Below, in pieces: positions 21,218 through 30,873 of a DNA stretch of 64,000 bases. How positions within the stretch are numbered: position 1 is the stretch's first letter; each line of letters opens with the position of its first letter. The stretch covers positions 1,798,001 to 1,862,000 of the forward strand of contig OY723303.1 of NCBI GenBank assembly GCA_963210315.1, given 5' to 3'. Position numbers and translations under genes: made by a program. The notes below the pieces were generated by a model. It saw nothing but the letters and a program-made list of their open reading frames with translations. It did no database searches and had not been told where the DNA came from. Origin of the DNA: Rhynchopus euleeides (Eukaryota; Euglenozoa; Diplonemea; Diplonemida; Diplonemidae).

Positions 21218-21468
21218 GGGGGTCACTGCTAAGGAAAAGTGGTAGACAAACAGCAATTTTTCCGACACCCCCATTCCGACCCCCGGAGAGCCTATTTTTG
21301 GGTATCTGTTGGCCGATATGTGGTGGAAAACAGGTTTTAGGCCCATTTCGGTGATTTTTGACACCCGGGAAGGCATTTTTCGCCCATTTTCATTTTTCCT
21401 ACCAGAACTTGTACCACGGGGTAGTAGCGTGGCTTCGTCATTTTTTCAGCACACTTCGATGTGGGCGG

Positions 21469-21604
21469 AAAGTGTCGCGTGCTTGTTCGTGCCCTTGTGC
21501 TCCTCACTCACGACACCATCATCAGCAGGAGTGTGAGTGTGGAAGCGTCAACGCAAAAAAGAAACCAAAGCAAAAAGTGCCGAACAAAGCGCAGTGACAC
21601 TTTT
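21469..21604 (+). repeat. Conserved-core structured repeat, copy 3
   Basis: Ends are AAAGTGTCGCG (21469) and CGCAGTGACACTTT (to 21604), a good inverted pair. Core GTGTGGAAGCGTCAACGCA lies at about 21537-21555. It sits inside the TA-flanked element. Confidence 0.8.
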
Positions 21605-22401
21605 TGACTACAACCACTGGGAGAGGCATTGTATCAAGTTCCGCATATATATCGTCCAGGAGGTTCTCCTGGAGCTCAAGTATGGTGAATTCATCCTGGT
21701 GGAGCCCGCTCTCCTCGTCGCGATCCATCAATTCAGCACCCCGTTTCCTTCCCAGGAAGCTGCGGATCTCGCCCTGTTTGGGGTCAAGATCTCCCGGAAC
21801 GCTTCCTGGGAGTTGTCTGGGGACGCGGTAGAGGCTTCGCAAATGCGCGCACATCCTCTGCCGAGGGTACAGGAGGATTTCCCCACCTCAGTATTCACTA
21901 TTCCGCTTGCGTTGACCTGTGCGAGTGCAGTCACCGTTGAGGCTGTACACTGAAAGCGGCTGATCAGCTGTACTGTCACTGACGAGAGGAGACCCTCCAG
22001 CCAGTCGTGCACCACACCTGTTTGAATTCGATCCACACCGACCTCGGCTCACGTCAGCACTAGGGTGCGAGCGCTGCAGTGGAGTATGTGTTCGTACAGG
22101 GGCAACCGTGCCACCTGTGCTGCACCTTCACCACGGTGTGCTTCCGGTACAACAACCGGTAGGTACCTTCTTGTGCGATATCTGCGACCTGCAGCACCGC
22201 CATCTCACAGCAGGGCTTGCACCGCTGTTCCGATAGACTCCACAGGAACCTCTCGGCAGCTTTGAAGGGTGGAACAGAGCTTTTCTTGGCCCATTGCATG
22301 TTGATCGCGACGAGACCTTGCTCACGGGGGGTAGGCAAGGTACAAGTTGTGGTATGGAAAATTAGGATGGGGTCTGAGAGGGTAACAAGGCCACAGATCA
22401 T
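21522..22401 (-). pseudogene. Decayed minus-strand coding fragment inside a TIR element
   Basis: Three overlapping minus-strand frames (22401-22060, 22036-21728 and 21854-21522) have amino acid runs that look protein-like rather than compositional, for example FKAAERFLWSLSEQR, then FLGRKRGAELMDRDEES and ILELQENLLDDIYAEL. They are in different frames, so the gene is broken unless introns intervene. No family is recognised. Position within the element suggests either a dead transposon protein or a captured host fragment. Confidence 0.35.
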
Positions 22402-22529
22402 GTTGTAGTGGGGGTATATCCGGGTTCCGACACATTCTGGACCGGTTTTTCATATTTTTTTGGCCCAAAAATGACCTCCGAGGGAAAGTGGAATTTTGGG
22501 GTTTGTCCCCCCCAGTGACCCCCCCCCTA

Positions 22530-23925
22530 CACCCCCCCCCTCCTCCGCTCATGGACTCCGTTGCTCCAACATTTACTCTTTTGAGCTTTTCCCCCCACTC
22601 TTCGGCAACCATAATTATCTAACTTTGGTTGAAGAGAAAACAAAATACCCACCTGCCTGCGAGTGTGGTCTTCTTCTTCTTCTTCTTCTTCTTTTTGCGA
22701 GCTTCTTGCCCCCACCCCGCCCCCTCCGGCATTTTCTCGGGAGGGCAGCCTTCCAGCTGAGAGGGCATGTTGTTGTCACACAGCATGCCACGCCGAATCA
22801 CCCCCCGCTCTCCTGGGGCAGACTGGTGCCCCATAAAATATTCACATGTGCGTGTCCGCACAGTGGTTGGTGCAACGCGAGTTGGCTCTGAGCTTGTTCC
22901 CAGGGAGGGGTGTGTTGTAGTTTTGGCACACCCATTGTGTGTGTGTGTGTTGGCAGTGGATGTAATCAGGAGTTCGCTTGTAAAGGCGGCTAACACTCGG
23001 CAAAGTTTGGGCAGCCTTCAAAGCACAACACATCACAACACAGCACACGGCTTTTGCGCAGCATCCGACAAGGCGTGCCGCGGATGGGCGCTGATGAGGC
23101 AGTGGGGACACCGTCCAGTAGATGTGGCATCGTATTACGTTCGGAACGCGACCTACACAAAACAACATTCATAACGTGTGTGTCTTGGCAGTGGGGATCA
23201 CATCAAGAGCAAGTGCTCGGTGTCTACACTACTACGAAAAGATTCACGTGTGTGTGTGTTGGCAGTGGGATGTCACACTCAGAGCAGGTGTGCTCGGTAA
23301 GGTACTCTGCAACAAAGAGTACATGTATGTGCGTGTGTATGTGAGTGGCGTGCCTGTTGACCTATGGCTTGAAGGGTAGGTGACTGGCTTGCCCCTCCCA
23401 AGGTGCCACCGACGCTTTTCAAAAATATTCACGTGGTGTGTGTGCAGTGTTCGTGGATGTGCGCAGTAGCTGGTCGCATCGGCGCGTTGCTGAACCCGGA
23501 GCGATGCACCACTGCGGCACAGAGATGGGGGGTGGGGTGGGTGAGGTGAGGCCGTGCTTGCCGTGCCTTTTGTTTCAGGGCAGCCGAAACACGGGTCTAG
23601 GGAGATAGAAACCTGCTGTGGAACTCTCCCCCCGACCCCCACCCACCCCCGACCCACCACCCCTTGCGTTCAATGGAAAGTGGCGCAGCCCAGGTTCGGG
23701 CACCGGTGCAGTCCTTCCATCTTTGAGTGCCCCAGCCGGTCCCGCTTTGCAGTCACTGGTGATGTGGGAGGTACGACCTCCACGCATGTTCAGTGGGGAT
23801 CGTGGATGACAGCCGCAGCACCCCTTTCCCGCCAGGTTTTTCCCCGTCATACACCTGACACATTACACGTTACACACAAGTAGCAGTAGGGTGTGTGCAG
23901 AGCACATCACAAGCCGGCGGGGAGG
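22530..23925. other. Intergenic region before the ankyrin/WD40 gene
   Basis: Contains C runs at 22532-22541, a (CTT)n tract at about 22671-22694, and three diverged direct copies of a GTGTGTGTTGGCAGTGG unit near 22935, 23172 and 23248. No gene is recognised. Confidence 0.5.
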
Positions 23926-25509
23926 ATGGGGGCGAGTACGAGTGTGCAGGATCACAGGGCGCCGTGGTGGGGCAGTGCATGCGAAGTGAAGGAGGCACTG
24001 GAGGGCGGGAAGTGGCAGCAGCTGCTGGAGGAGCACAAGGCGGATGTGAAGGTGGCGGACCCACACACCGGGCGGACGCTGCTGCACGAGGTGTTGCAGC
24101 TCGCGTGCAGAGGGGTTGCAGGTGCTGCCGAATCAGTCAAGTTTCTGGTGGAGTGCGGGGCAGCCAGCGTTCCGGATGGGGAGGGGCGCACACCGGTGTG
24201 GTACGCGCTGAAGCTGCCGACAACAGCATTCGAGTGTGGGATGCATCAACCGGCAACGAGTTGCTGAAGCTTGTTTGTCACACCTCCAATGTGTCCGGCA
24301 TTGCTTTCACACCAGACGGATCGAAGATTATCTCAGGATCTGCCCAGGACCCCCACGTTCGTGTGTGGGATGCATCAACAGGTCAGGAGTTGGAGGCTTG
24401 AAGGCCACACATCCGCAGTGTATGGCGTTGCTGTTTCACCAGACGGATCGAAGGTCATCTCAGGATCTGATGACGGCAGCATTCGAGTGTGGGATGCATC
24501 AACCGGCAAGGAATTGCAGAAGCTTGATGGCCACATCTACACTGTGACCAGCGTTGCTGTTACACCAGACGGATCGAAGATCATCTCAGGATCCAACGAC
24601 AGCAGCATTCGAGTGTGGGATGCATCAACAGGCAAGCAGTTGCAGAAGCTTGAAGGTAGCACCTCCGCTGTGAAAACCGTTTATGTCACACCAGACGGAT
24701 CGAAGATCATCTCAGGGTCTGGCGACAACAGCGTTCGAGTGCGGGATGCATCAACAGGCGAGGAGTTGCAGAAGCTTGAAGGCCACGGCTACGCTGTGAC
24801 CAGTGTTGCTGTTACACCAGACGGATTGAAGATCATCTCCGGGTCTGGCGACAACAGCGTTCGAGTGTGGGATGCATCAACAGGGGTGGAGTTGCTTAAA
24901 CTTGAAGGCCACACCGACTCTGTGACCAGTGTTGCTGTCACACCAGACGGATCGAAGATCATCTCAGGATCTGACGACAACAGCGTTCGGGTGTGGGATG
25001 CATCAACAGGCGTGGTGTTGCAGAATCTTCAAGGCCACACCGACTCTGTGACGAGCGTTGCTGTTTCACCAGACGGATCGAAGATCGTCTCAGGATCTCG
25101 CAACAAGAGCGTTCGGGTGTGGGATGCATCAACAGGCAACGAGTTGCAGCAGCTTGAAGGCCACACCGACTCTGTGACCAGCGTTGCTGTTACACCAGAC
25201 GGATCGAAGATCATCTCAGGGTCTGGCGACAACAGCGTTCGGGTGTGGGATGCCTCAACAGGAAACAAGTGGCAGAATCTTGAAGGCCACACCTCCTCAC
25301 TTCGCTGCCCGACTGCATCGTCATGCGGACCCAAGATCACTACCGTTTGTGACGAGAAAGTTAACCGCAGCTGTGCTACATCCTGGCGTCTGTCGGCTGT
25401 GCTGGGCATTTCCCCCACCGTGCCTGTTCCCTTTCAATGTGCAGGACTCGACACCGTGACCCCACCCGCTGCATGCGCTTTACTTAGCGGCGCCTCCACT
25501 GGCCGGTAG
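23926..25509 (+). pseudogene. Ankyrin plus WD40-repeat gene, frame-broken
   Basis: The ATG at 23926 opens an N-terminal part with one or two ankyrin-like repeats (TGRTLLHEVLQLA, GEGRTPVWYALKL). Near 24215 this frame passes into out-of-frame WD40 sequence and stops at 24267. The first WD unit and part of the second are in a second frame ending at a stop near 24401. A 2-nt deficit in GAGTTGGAGGCTTGAAGG, where the other units have GAGTTGCAGAAGCTTGAAGG, restores the original frame, which then stays open to 25509. Eight to nine WD units of 42 residues (SxRVWDASTG...LEGHT...PDGSKIISGS) would make about one beta propeller. The C-terminus is unlike WD40. Either the gene is a recent pseudogene, or an intron I cannot see joins the parts. 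Close similarity of units recalls NLR-type WD40 genes, but no nucleotide-binding domain is present. Confidence 0.7.
24215..25310 (+). repeat. Tandem 126-bp WD40-coding repeats, about 8.7 units
   Basis: Each unit carries GTTCGAGTGTGGGATGCATC and ACCAGACGGATCGAAGATCA with few changes between units. Synonymous sites are conserved as well as amino acids, which points to recent duplication or gene conversion rather than selection on protein alone. Confidence 0.85.
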
Positions 25510-25602
25510 TACACACACGGAGCCCCCGTGTGGTGTGTACCGACGCTTCTTCCTTCCTGCAGGCAGCAAGAAGGGACATTCCGCAGCCCCTTGTTGACAG
25601 AG

Positions 25603-26328
25603 TTATGTGTATGTGGCCCTCCGCACTCTCCCAGCTCCCATTCCAGCAGACACCGGCACACACTGCATCGTGTCGTACGCTGACATGACGTCCCCCGGCA
25701 GACGAACATGCACAAGGCGCACCCTCACGCTTGCCAGCGTGGGGACCGTCAGCACCACCTCCCGGTGCACCGCATATCTATTCCGCAGCTTGTGCGCAGC
25801 ATGCGTGGCAGCCGTTGCGCCGCCTGTCTGGCGTGGCGTGACACCTTGTCTGCAGCTTACCCACAGATCGATCAAAAGTGTCAAGAACACCGACACGAAA
25901 CGAAAACCACCGTCAACGGCCCCACCCCCCTCCCCTCTATCGTCCCCACCCATCTGCTCAGCTGGCCACCTGCAGTGGCAAAGGCCATAGCTGGGGTGGA
26001 AGCAGTGCCTCCACGCCTCGACGGTGCGGGGGATGGCCCCTCCCATCGAGACGCAAGGGGCCATGCCGCGGGCCCGCGCTACCACCCCCTCGGCCCAAAC
26101 TCGGGACGCCGCAAGCTCCTGCAGTGCGGGGATGTTCGCCGCGGGCATCTCTTCGTCCCCATAAGCGTCGATGGCCTGGAGGTCGTCCTCGGGCTCCCAC
26201 ACGTTCGCCGGTGTGTGGTCCCACCAAAGGGTTCCGTGCCGCCGTTGCGCACTACCCCCATACCCCCCATTCGCGCTCTGCAGGCAGTGCGTTGTATTTA
26301 AAACGGTTTCACACCCCCCCCCCCCCAA
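25603..26328 (-). CDS. Hypothetical minus-strand ORF, doubtful
   Basis: A 241-codon frame with no recognised domain. The stretch WEPEDDLQAIDAYGDEEMPA and the following Ala-rich helix-like segment look more protein-like than the surrounding composition. Against it: the plus strand is also open here, it would be the only host gene on the minus strand in the window, and no intron or leader signals stand out. Treat as possible only. Confidence 0.15.
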   Translation of the reverse strand: MGGGGCETVLNTTHCLQSANGGYGGSAQRRHGTLWWDHTPANVWEPEDDLQAIDAYGDEEMPAANIPALQELAASRVWAEGVVARARGMAPCVSMGGAIPRTVEAWRHCFHPSYGLCHCRWPAEQMGGDDRGEGGGAVDGGFRFVSVFLTLLIDLWVSCRQGVTPRQTGGATAATHAAHKLRNRYAVHREVVLTVPTLASVRVRLVHVRLPGDVMSAYDTMQCVPVSAGMGAGRVRRATYT

Positions 26329-26849
26329 CCTAGTGTATATAGTGACTTACAAAAAGGACGAGTTGCAAGAACTTGCAAGAAGGTGCTGGGAGACTTGCTT
26401 TTCCATTCACTCTCGACGATCAACCCCCACCCCCCCAACCTGCACGGGCCACAACACCACAACGCACCTCCACACCCCCACACCCCCTCAGGGAGGCGGC
26501 AGCCCATCCTCCCACCCCCCCACACCCCCCCCCCCCCTCCCGCACCCCTCCCACACACACATACACCCTCCCCCTTCTTTCTCTGGAGAGCCTCCCCTCA
26601 CTCCTCCCCCTGTCCTATCTGCCAGCCCCCTTCATATCTGTCTCCCGACAAGCACTAGCCTCCCCCTCTCCTCACCCCCCTCCCCCTCCCCTCGTCGGGA
26701 GGGGCATTTTTCAACAGACACCGGGGCACACCCGCGTCATCCCCCCCCCTCCCCACATTTGGTTGGGGCGTGCCTCGTCCCCCCCCCCCCCCCCCTTGTT
26801 TAAAAAAACCTTTAGACCACACCCAAACACACACACATCACCCTCGTTG

Positions 26850-26960
26850 CGGGTGGCGTGACTTGATAACGGAGGGGGGGGGGGCTAGCGTGGTCCGGAC
26901 TCTGGACTGAGTGCCGCTGCGCAAAACTCCGGTTTCAAAAACACACTCACACACACACAA
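26850..26960 (+). mobile_element. Second truncated 3' end of the OTU retrotransposon
   Basis: GGGTGGCGTGAC, then GCGTGGTCCGG, then GCAAAACTCCGGTTTCAAAA and an (AC)n tail to about 26959, in the same order as 17540-17638 of the full-length element. It lies about 120 bp upstream of the ATG of the next gene, so it may contribute to that gene's leader. Confidence 0.65.
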
Positions 26961-27081
26961 AAAACCTCCCCCCCCCCCCCCCCCTCGCTCGAGCTTCCTT
27001 TCTCTTCTCTTCTCATTTATCTCCCCCCTCCCCTCCCCCCTCACCAATAAGGATAGCTTCGCCCAGCCGTGCTGCTCCCTG

Positions 27082-30000
27082 ATGCGGGATGCTGCAGGAG
27101 GTGAGGTGCCCCGTGTGTTGGATGGGTCATGGCGCCGGGGATATGTGAGACGGGGCCACGAGCAGTCTGTCGGGGGCGCTGCCGTGCTCCACCGGCTTCC
27201 CCGAGCGGAGCGGCTTGCGGACTGCCGCGCGTTCACATCGCACCCCGAGGGGGGGGTTGCTGTGTGCGCCACGGCGCAGGTCGGGCGCAACTCGCAGCCC
27301 TCCGACAGTATTGCCTTCCTCCAGCTGGGCCACGCCCCGCTCCGCCACTCCGTTGTCCCGAGCCACTTCCCCGCGGTCTGCGTGGCATGGGGTGCGAACG
27401 ACACCCTCGCCTTCGGCACCACACAGGGGTGCGTGATGGTCTACCCCGGGGTCAGCCCCTACGACCCGACCCACCTCTCCTCCTTCGACACCAACACCGG
27501 TCATGCCTTCTCCATAGGGCGCGCAAAGGAGACCAGGTCTGTGTCGATCCCTCCGGGGAAGTGGGGATACAGCAGCTGCATCACATACACGGAGATCTCG
27601 CCGTGCGGCGGGAGGATTCTTGGGTTGGAGGAGAACAGGTTGCATGTCTGGGATACTGCTGGTGGGGTTAAGGTGGGGCAGCCTGTCAAGGCATCCTCAG
27701 GGACAGTTCTGTCGGCAAGCTTCAGCCGTCTGAGCAGAGATGTGATAGCCACGGGGAGTGCGACCGGAGGGGCGAAGATATTCGACACACGCTGCGCGAA
27801 GGAAAATTCGGTGTGGAAAAGCCCCGTCGCCCACGCCGGGGTGGTGCGGTGCATTCGGTTTGCCCCGCTCATCGCACACCACTGCCTCACCGCGACGGAC
27901 TCTGGGGATCTCAAGGTGTGGGACACGCGGATGTCCGGCGCGGTTGGGGCAGTCTGCTCCACCCCACACAACATTGGGGTCATCCGGGGGGTCGAATGGT
28001 CCCCCCTTCACTGCGACTTCATCGCCGCAGCCGGGCTCACCGGGGAGACAAAGCTATTTTGCTGTACGGGAACCTCACCCAGCGTCGCCGCCGTCTTCCG
28101 CCACGACAGCCCCTCCGTTGGAATCAGCTTCTCCACCACCGCCGCAGACACCCCCGTCAGCGCCGTCTCCTCTGCCTCCATCTCAGGCGAGGTCACCACA
28201 ATGGGCATCACACCGACTCTCCTCGAAGCGATAGCCAGCACATCAGCTCCTTATCGACAGGACATGCCTGGGGGTGTTGCTCCCCAAAAGCCAGGCGGAG
28301 GTGGAGAGTGCCCTGAAGGAGCAGTGTCGCGTCGTGTGGAGGCCTGCCGGAGTGAAGGCCTGGAGGAGTGCCGGAGGCTGGTGTATCTGCGGCACTTCAA
28401 ACAGGCGGAGCAGCGCGTGAGGGAGACGGTGAACAAGCTGGTGAGCATCGGGGACCCGGAGACGGCGCTGGAGGTGGCGGCTGTGCTGCATAAGCACGAA
28501 CCCCAGCCGCTACCCCGCGGGTCTCTGTTCAGCGATGCGATTGCGGCTTTTCAGGAGGACCTCAGGATATGCAGGAAAGGGGTTCCCCCACTTATGCCCT
28601 ACACACCGGGCACGCTGCAGCGCAACCAGGAGCTGAATGTCCGGTTGGGATACCTCCACTGCGAGGGGAGGTGGGGCGACATCGCAAACGCAGTCGGGGA
28701 GCACATCGGGCTGTCAAAGATCCTCGACAGGTGGAGGTGGGCTGACCAGCAGCAGCAGCAGATGCCCGTGACGCAGAGGCAAGGGAGTGGCATCCCGACG
28801 CCACGCCCCTCCGCTGATGCCTCTGCCGCCGCCCAGGAGGAGGGCGGTGGGGAAGGCGGGGGTGCTGCGGTGTCAGGGCACCCCACAAGAGGGACCTCCT
28901 TTCTCCAGCAGCCGAGTGTTGGAGGCGGGGCGGCGGGGAGCTTCAGCAGGCGTGGGTCGGCGTCCGGCGCCGCCCTGCCGTCGTTCTCCCTGAGGGGTGT
29001 CGGGGTGCCTGTGCCGCATGCCGGAGCGGAGGTTGACCTGCATTCCGATTCGATCGACAAGTCGGTGGAGTCGCTGTTCAGCGAGGAGGAGATGCACAGC
29101 CTGTCCTCCTTCCTGATGGCGCTGCAGCCCGAATCTTACCATAAGGTGGTGGAGGGGCTGAGCAGATTCAGCTGGACTCTCGGGGCGGACTTCTTCCTCC
29201 TCACGTGGTCACTCCTGGAGGACCTGATCGGGATGGAGGAGTCAGAAACAGCCGCAACCGCCTCCACTCTGCTCGGGGAGTCTTTGGAGGATGAGCTGCC
29301 CATCGGTGCTGCATCCGACCCGACCTCTGCAGGCGCTGCCGCGCCGCAGCGCAGCCCGCCCCTGCAGCCCGCAGCACCCCCCCGGGCGAGGCAGTCCAGC
29401 TGCAGCAGCGGCGGAGCTGCTGCCGAAGGCACCGGGGTGCCCTCTGCCAGCACCACGCCCAGCGTGTCCCCGTCGAACTCCCCTCGGGGTTTGGGGAGGG
29501 CGCCCCACGGAGGCGCAACCCAGAGGCGACCTCCGGAGTCGCTTAGCTCTGCGCTTCTGGAGCTGCGGCGGCTCAGGCTTGTGACAGGCCTGTGCTATGC
29601 CCCCGACGCAGCGGCTCGGATTGCGTCTGTCGTAGAGGGTGTCGCCGTCGATGGGGAGCGGTGGGGCCTGCGGGCGATACACAGCGGGGCTGTCGTGCGG
29701 CTCTACGTGTCGTGCCTGTTGCAGGGGGGAGAGGAGGCGCGGGCGGTGTGGGCGATTGACGCGGTTGTTGAGACGTATCCCAAGTCGCCCGCCGCAGCCG
29801 CGCTGCTGCGGCAGCTGCGGAGCCTGAAGGCGGGGCTGGAGGCGCATGTGGAGAGGGAGAAGGCAAAGCTTGCAGGCGAGTCGCTCCACAGCAGGCCCCT
29901 CATCGACGCGGCGCATTCGATATGCTCCTTTGCGGTGGAGGTTGCTGTGATGTGCCGGAGGCTGGTGTGCCCGGCAATCTCTGCGCAGAGGCTCGTGGCG

Positions 30001-30312
30001 CACCACACGCCGCATCGGGATGGTTCCCTCATGGACATGGTGAAGGTGGCGAGCAAGCGTTCCGAGGATATGCTCGGTGTGCTGAAGCGGCTCTTCCGCC
30101 AGGTTATCGCCGCCCCGCCCGCGGTGCGGAAGGAGTGCGAGGCGCACTTCAGCGACATGGCGACATCCCTCGAGGCTGCGATTGAGCAGACCTCGGTGGA
30201 AGGGTCGAGGGAGGGCGCCCCTGCTTTCCAAGGGAGCCGCGAGTTTGACCAGCTGACGAAACAGGCTGTTGCGAACAGTGTCTCCATGCTCAAAACGCTG
30301 CGGACGTGCTGA
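27082..30312 (+). CDS. Large WD40-repeat protein with alpha-helical C-terminal half
   Basis: A single-exon 1076-residue protein. The ATG at 27082 is the first in frame after a pyrimidine-rich stretch ending in CAG. Residues about 60-400 form WD40 blades with ILGLEENRLHVWDTAGG, GGAKIFDTRC, CLTATDSGDLKVWDTR and VEWSPLHCDFIAAAG. Residues 410-560 and 640-1070 are mostly helical (for example FKQAEQRVRETVNKLVSIGD), separated by low-complexity Gly/Ser/Pro linkers. WD40 followed by helical repeats is the plan of coat and vesicle-tethering proteins (Sec31 type), GATOR2 subunits and decapping scaffolds, but I see no diagnostic motif and no C-terminal RING, so the family is left open. It is probably a cytoplasmic scaffold. 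Confidence 0.85.
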   Translation: MRDAAGGEVPRVLDGSWRRGYVRRGHEQSVGGAAVLHRLPRAERLADCRAFTSHPEGGVAVCATAQVGRNSQPSDSIAFLQLGHAPLRHSVVPSHFPAVCVAWGANDTLAFGTTQGCVMVYPGVSPYDPTHLSSFDTNTGHAFSIGRAKETRSVSIPPGKWGYSSCITYTEISPCGGRILGLEENRLHVWDTAGGVKVGQPVKASSGTVLSASFSRLSRDVIATGSATGGAKIFDTRCAKENSVWKSPVAHAGVVRCIRFAPLIAHHCLTATDSGDLKVWDTRMSGAVGAVCSTPHNIGVIRGVEWSPLHCDFIAAAGLTGETKLFCCTGTSPSVAAVFRHDSPSVGISFSTTAADTPVSAVSSASISGEVTTMGITPTLLEAIASTSAPYRQDMPGGVAPQKPGGGGECPEGAVSRRVEACRSEGLEECRRLVYLRHFKQAEQRVRETVNKLVSIGDPETALEVAAVLHKHEPQPLPRGSLFSDAIAAFQEDLRICRKGVPPLMPYTPGTLQRNQELNVRLGYLHCEGRWGDIANAVGEHIGLSKILDRWRWADQQQQQMPVTQRQGSGIPTPRPSADASAAAQEEGGGEGGGAAVSGHPTRGTSFLQQPSVGGGAAGSFSRRGSASGAALPSFSLRGVGVPVPHAGAEVDLHSDSIDKSVESLFSEEEMHSLSSFLMALQPESYHKVVEGLSRFSWTLGADFFLLTWSLLEDLIGMEESETAATASTLLGESLEDELPIGAASDPTSAGAAAPQRSPPLQPAAPPRARQSSCSSGGAAAEGTGVPSASTTPSVSPSNSPRGLGRAPHGGATQRRPPESLSSALLELRRLRLVTGLCYAPDAAARIASVVEGVAVDGERWGLRAIHSGAVVRLYVSCLLQGGEEARAVWAIDAVVETYPKSPAAAALLRQLRSLKAGLEAHVEREKAKLAGESLHSRPLIDAAHSICSFAVEVAVMCRRLVCPAISAQRLVAHHTPHRDGSLMDMVKVASKRSEDMLGVLKRLFRQVIAAPPAVRKECEAHFSDMATSLEAAIEQTSVEGSREGAPAFQGSREFDQLTKQAVANSVSMLKTLRTC

Positions 30313-30873
30313 GTTTATGAATCACAAACGGGGTGGAGTGTGTTTTAGCCGGAGGCAACCGCAGTGCTGAGGGTGGTGGTGGTGGTGGTGGGGATTTATT
30401 GATCGCATCAACGATGACAACAGGGAGAGGAAGGTGGGGGGGGAGGGGGTGGGCGGAAGGGGTGCGACACACACACGCACACCTCCTCCGCCCACCCCGG
30501 GTGTGTCCCGATGGAACTGTCCTTGAGTGTAGAGCGGTCTCCTTTTGGGTGAGAGGGGGAGAGGCAGGGGATCGCCAGCCTTCACTTTCAGAGAGAAAGG
30601 GGAGGGGGGAGGGGGGTTGTATGCAGAACAGCCGTATTATGGGCGCCCGGGTTCACTTCTCACTCTCCAGCTGGCGCGGCTTTTATTTTGAATCCGGCAT
30701 TCGAAATCCGAAAATGTGGCCGCGTTGCTCCCCTGCCCCCCCCGACCCCACCCCCGCTCCCCCCGGCAGTTCTCTCCAGCGTTGTCATGAGAAGGCGGCC
30801 TCATCGAGGAGACCACATACCCCACACACGCATGCAGGAACACTCATTTCTTTAGCCGTCGTCCCCACAGAAG
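30313..30873. other. Intergenic spacer before the secreted protein
   Basis: Holds a (GGT)n run near 30371-30388, G runs near 30437 and 30605, and a short pyrimidine tract ending CCCCACAG three bases before the ATG at 30874, a good splice acceptor. No gene is seen. Confidence 0.5.

Larger units (their letters stand above)
21213..22529. mobile_element. 1.3 kb TA-flanked TIR element, interrupted at its left end
   Basis: Left end TA (21213-21214) then GGGGGGGGTCACTG; right end CAGTGACCCCCCCC then TA (22528-22529). Further in, GACAAAC, CGGAG and TATTTTTGGG recur in inverted order. The left terminus overlaps the CCCTAGGG duplicated by the hAT-like element, so the latter appears to have inserted into this boundary. 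The element contains a conserved-core repeat copy and a decayed minus-strand reading frame. Confidence 0.65.
25510..27081. other. Intergenic region between the two WD40 genes
   Basis: The left part (25600-26330) is open on both strands and could hide a small gene; see the minus-strand entry. From 26430 to 26800 the DNA is very C-rich. A retrotransposon remnant with (AC)n lies at 26850-26960, followed by a C tract at 26968-26985 and a pyrimidine-rich leader up to the ATG at 27082. Confidence 0.5.

Noticed and set aside
27082..30312. Naming this WD40 protein Sec31, MIOS or EDC4
   Set aside because: The general plan fits all of them, but no diagnostic motif is visible and the C-terminus has no RING.
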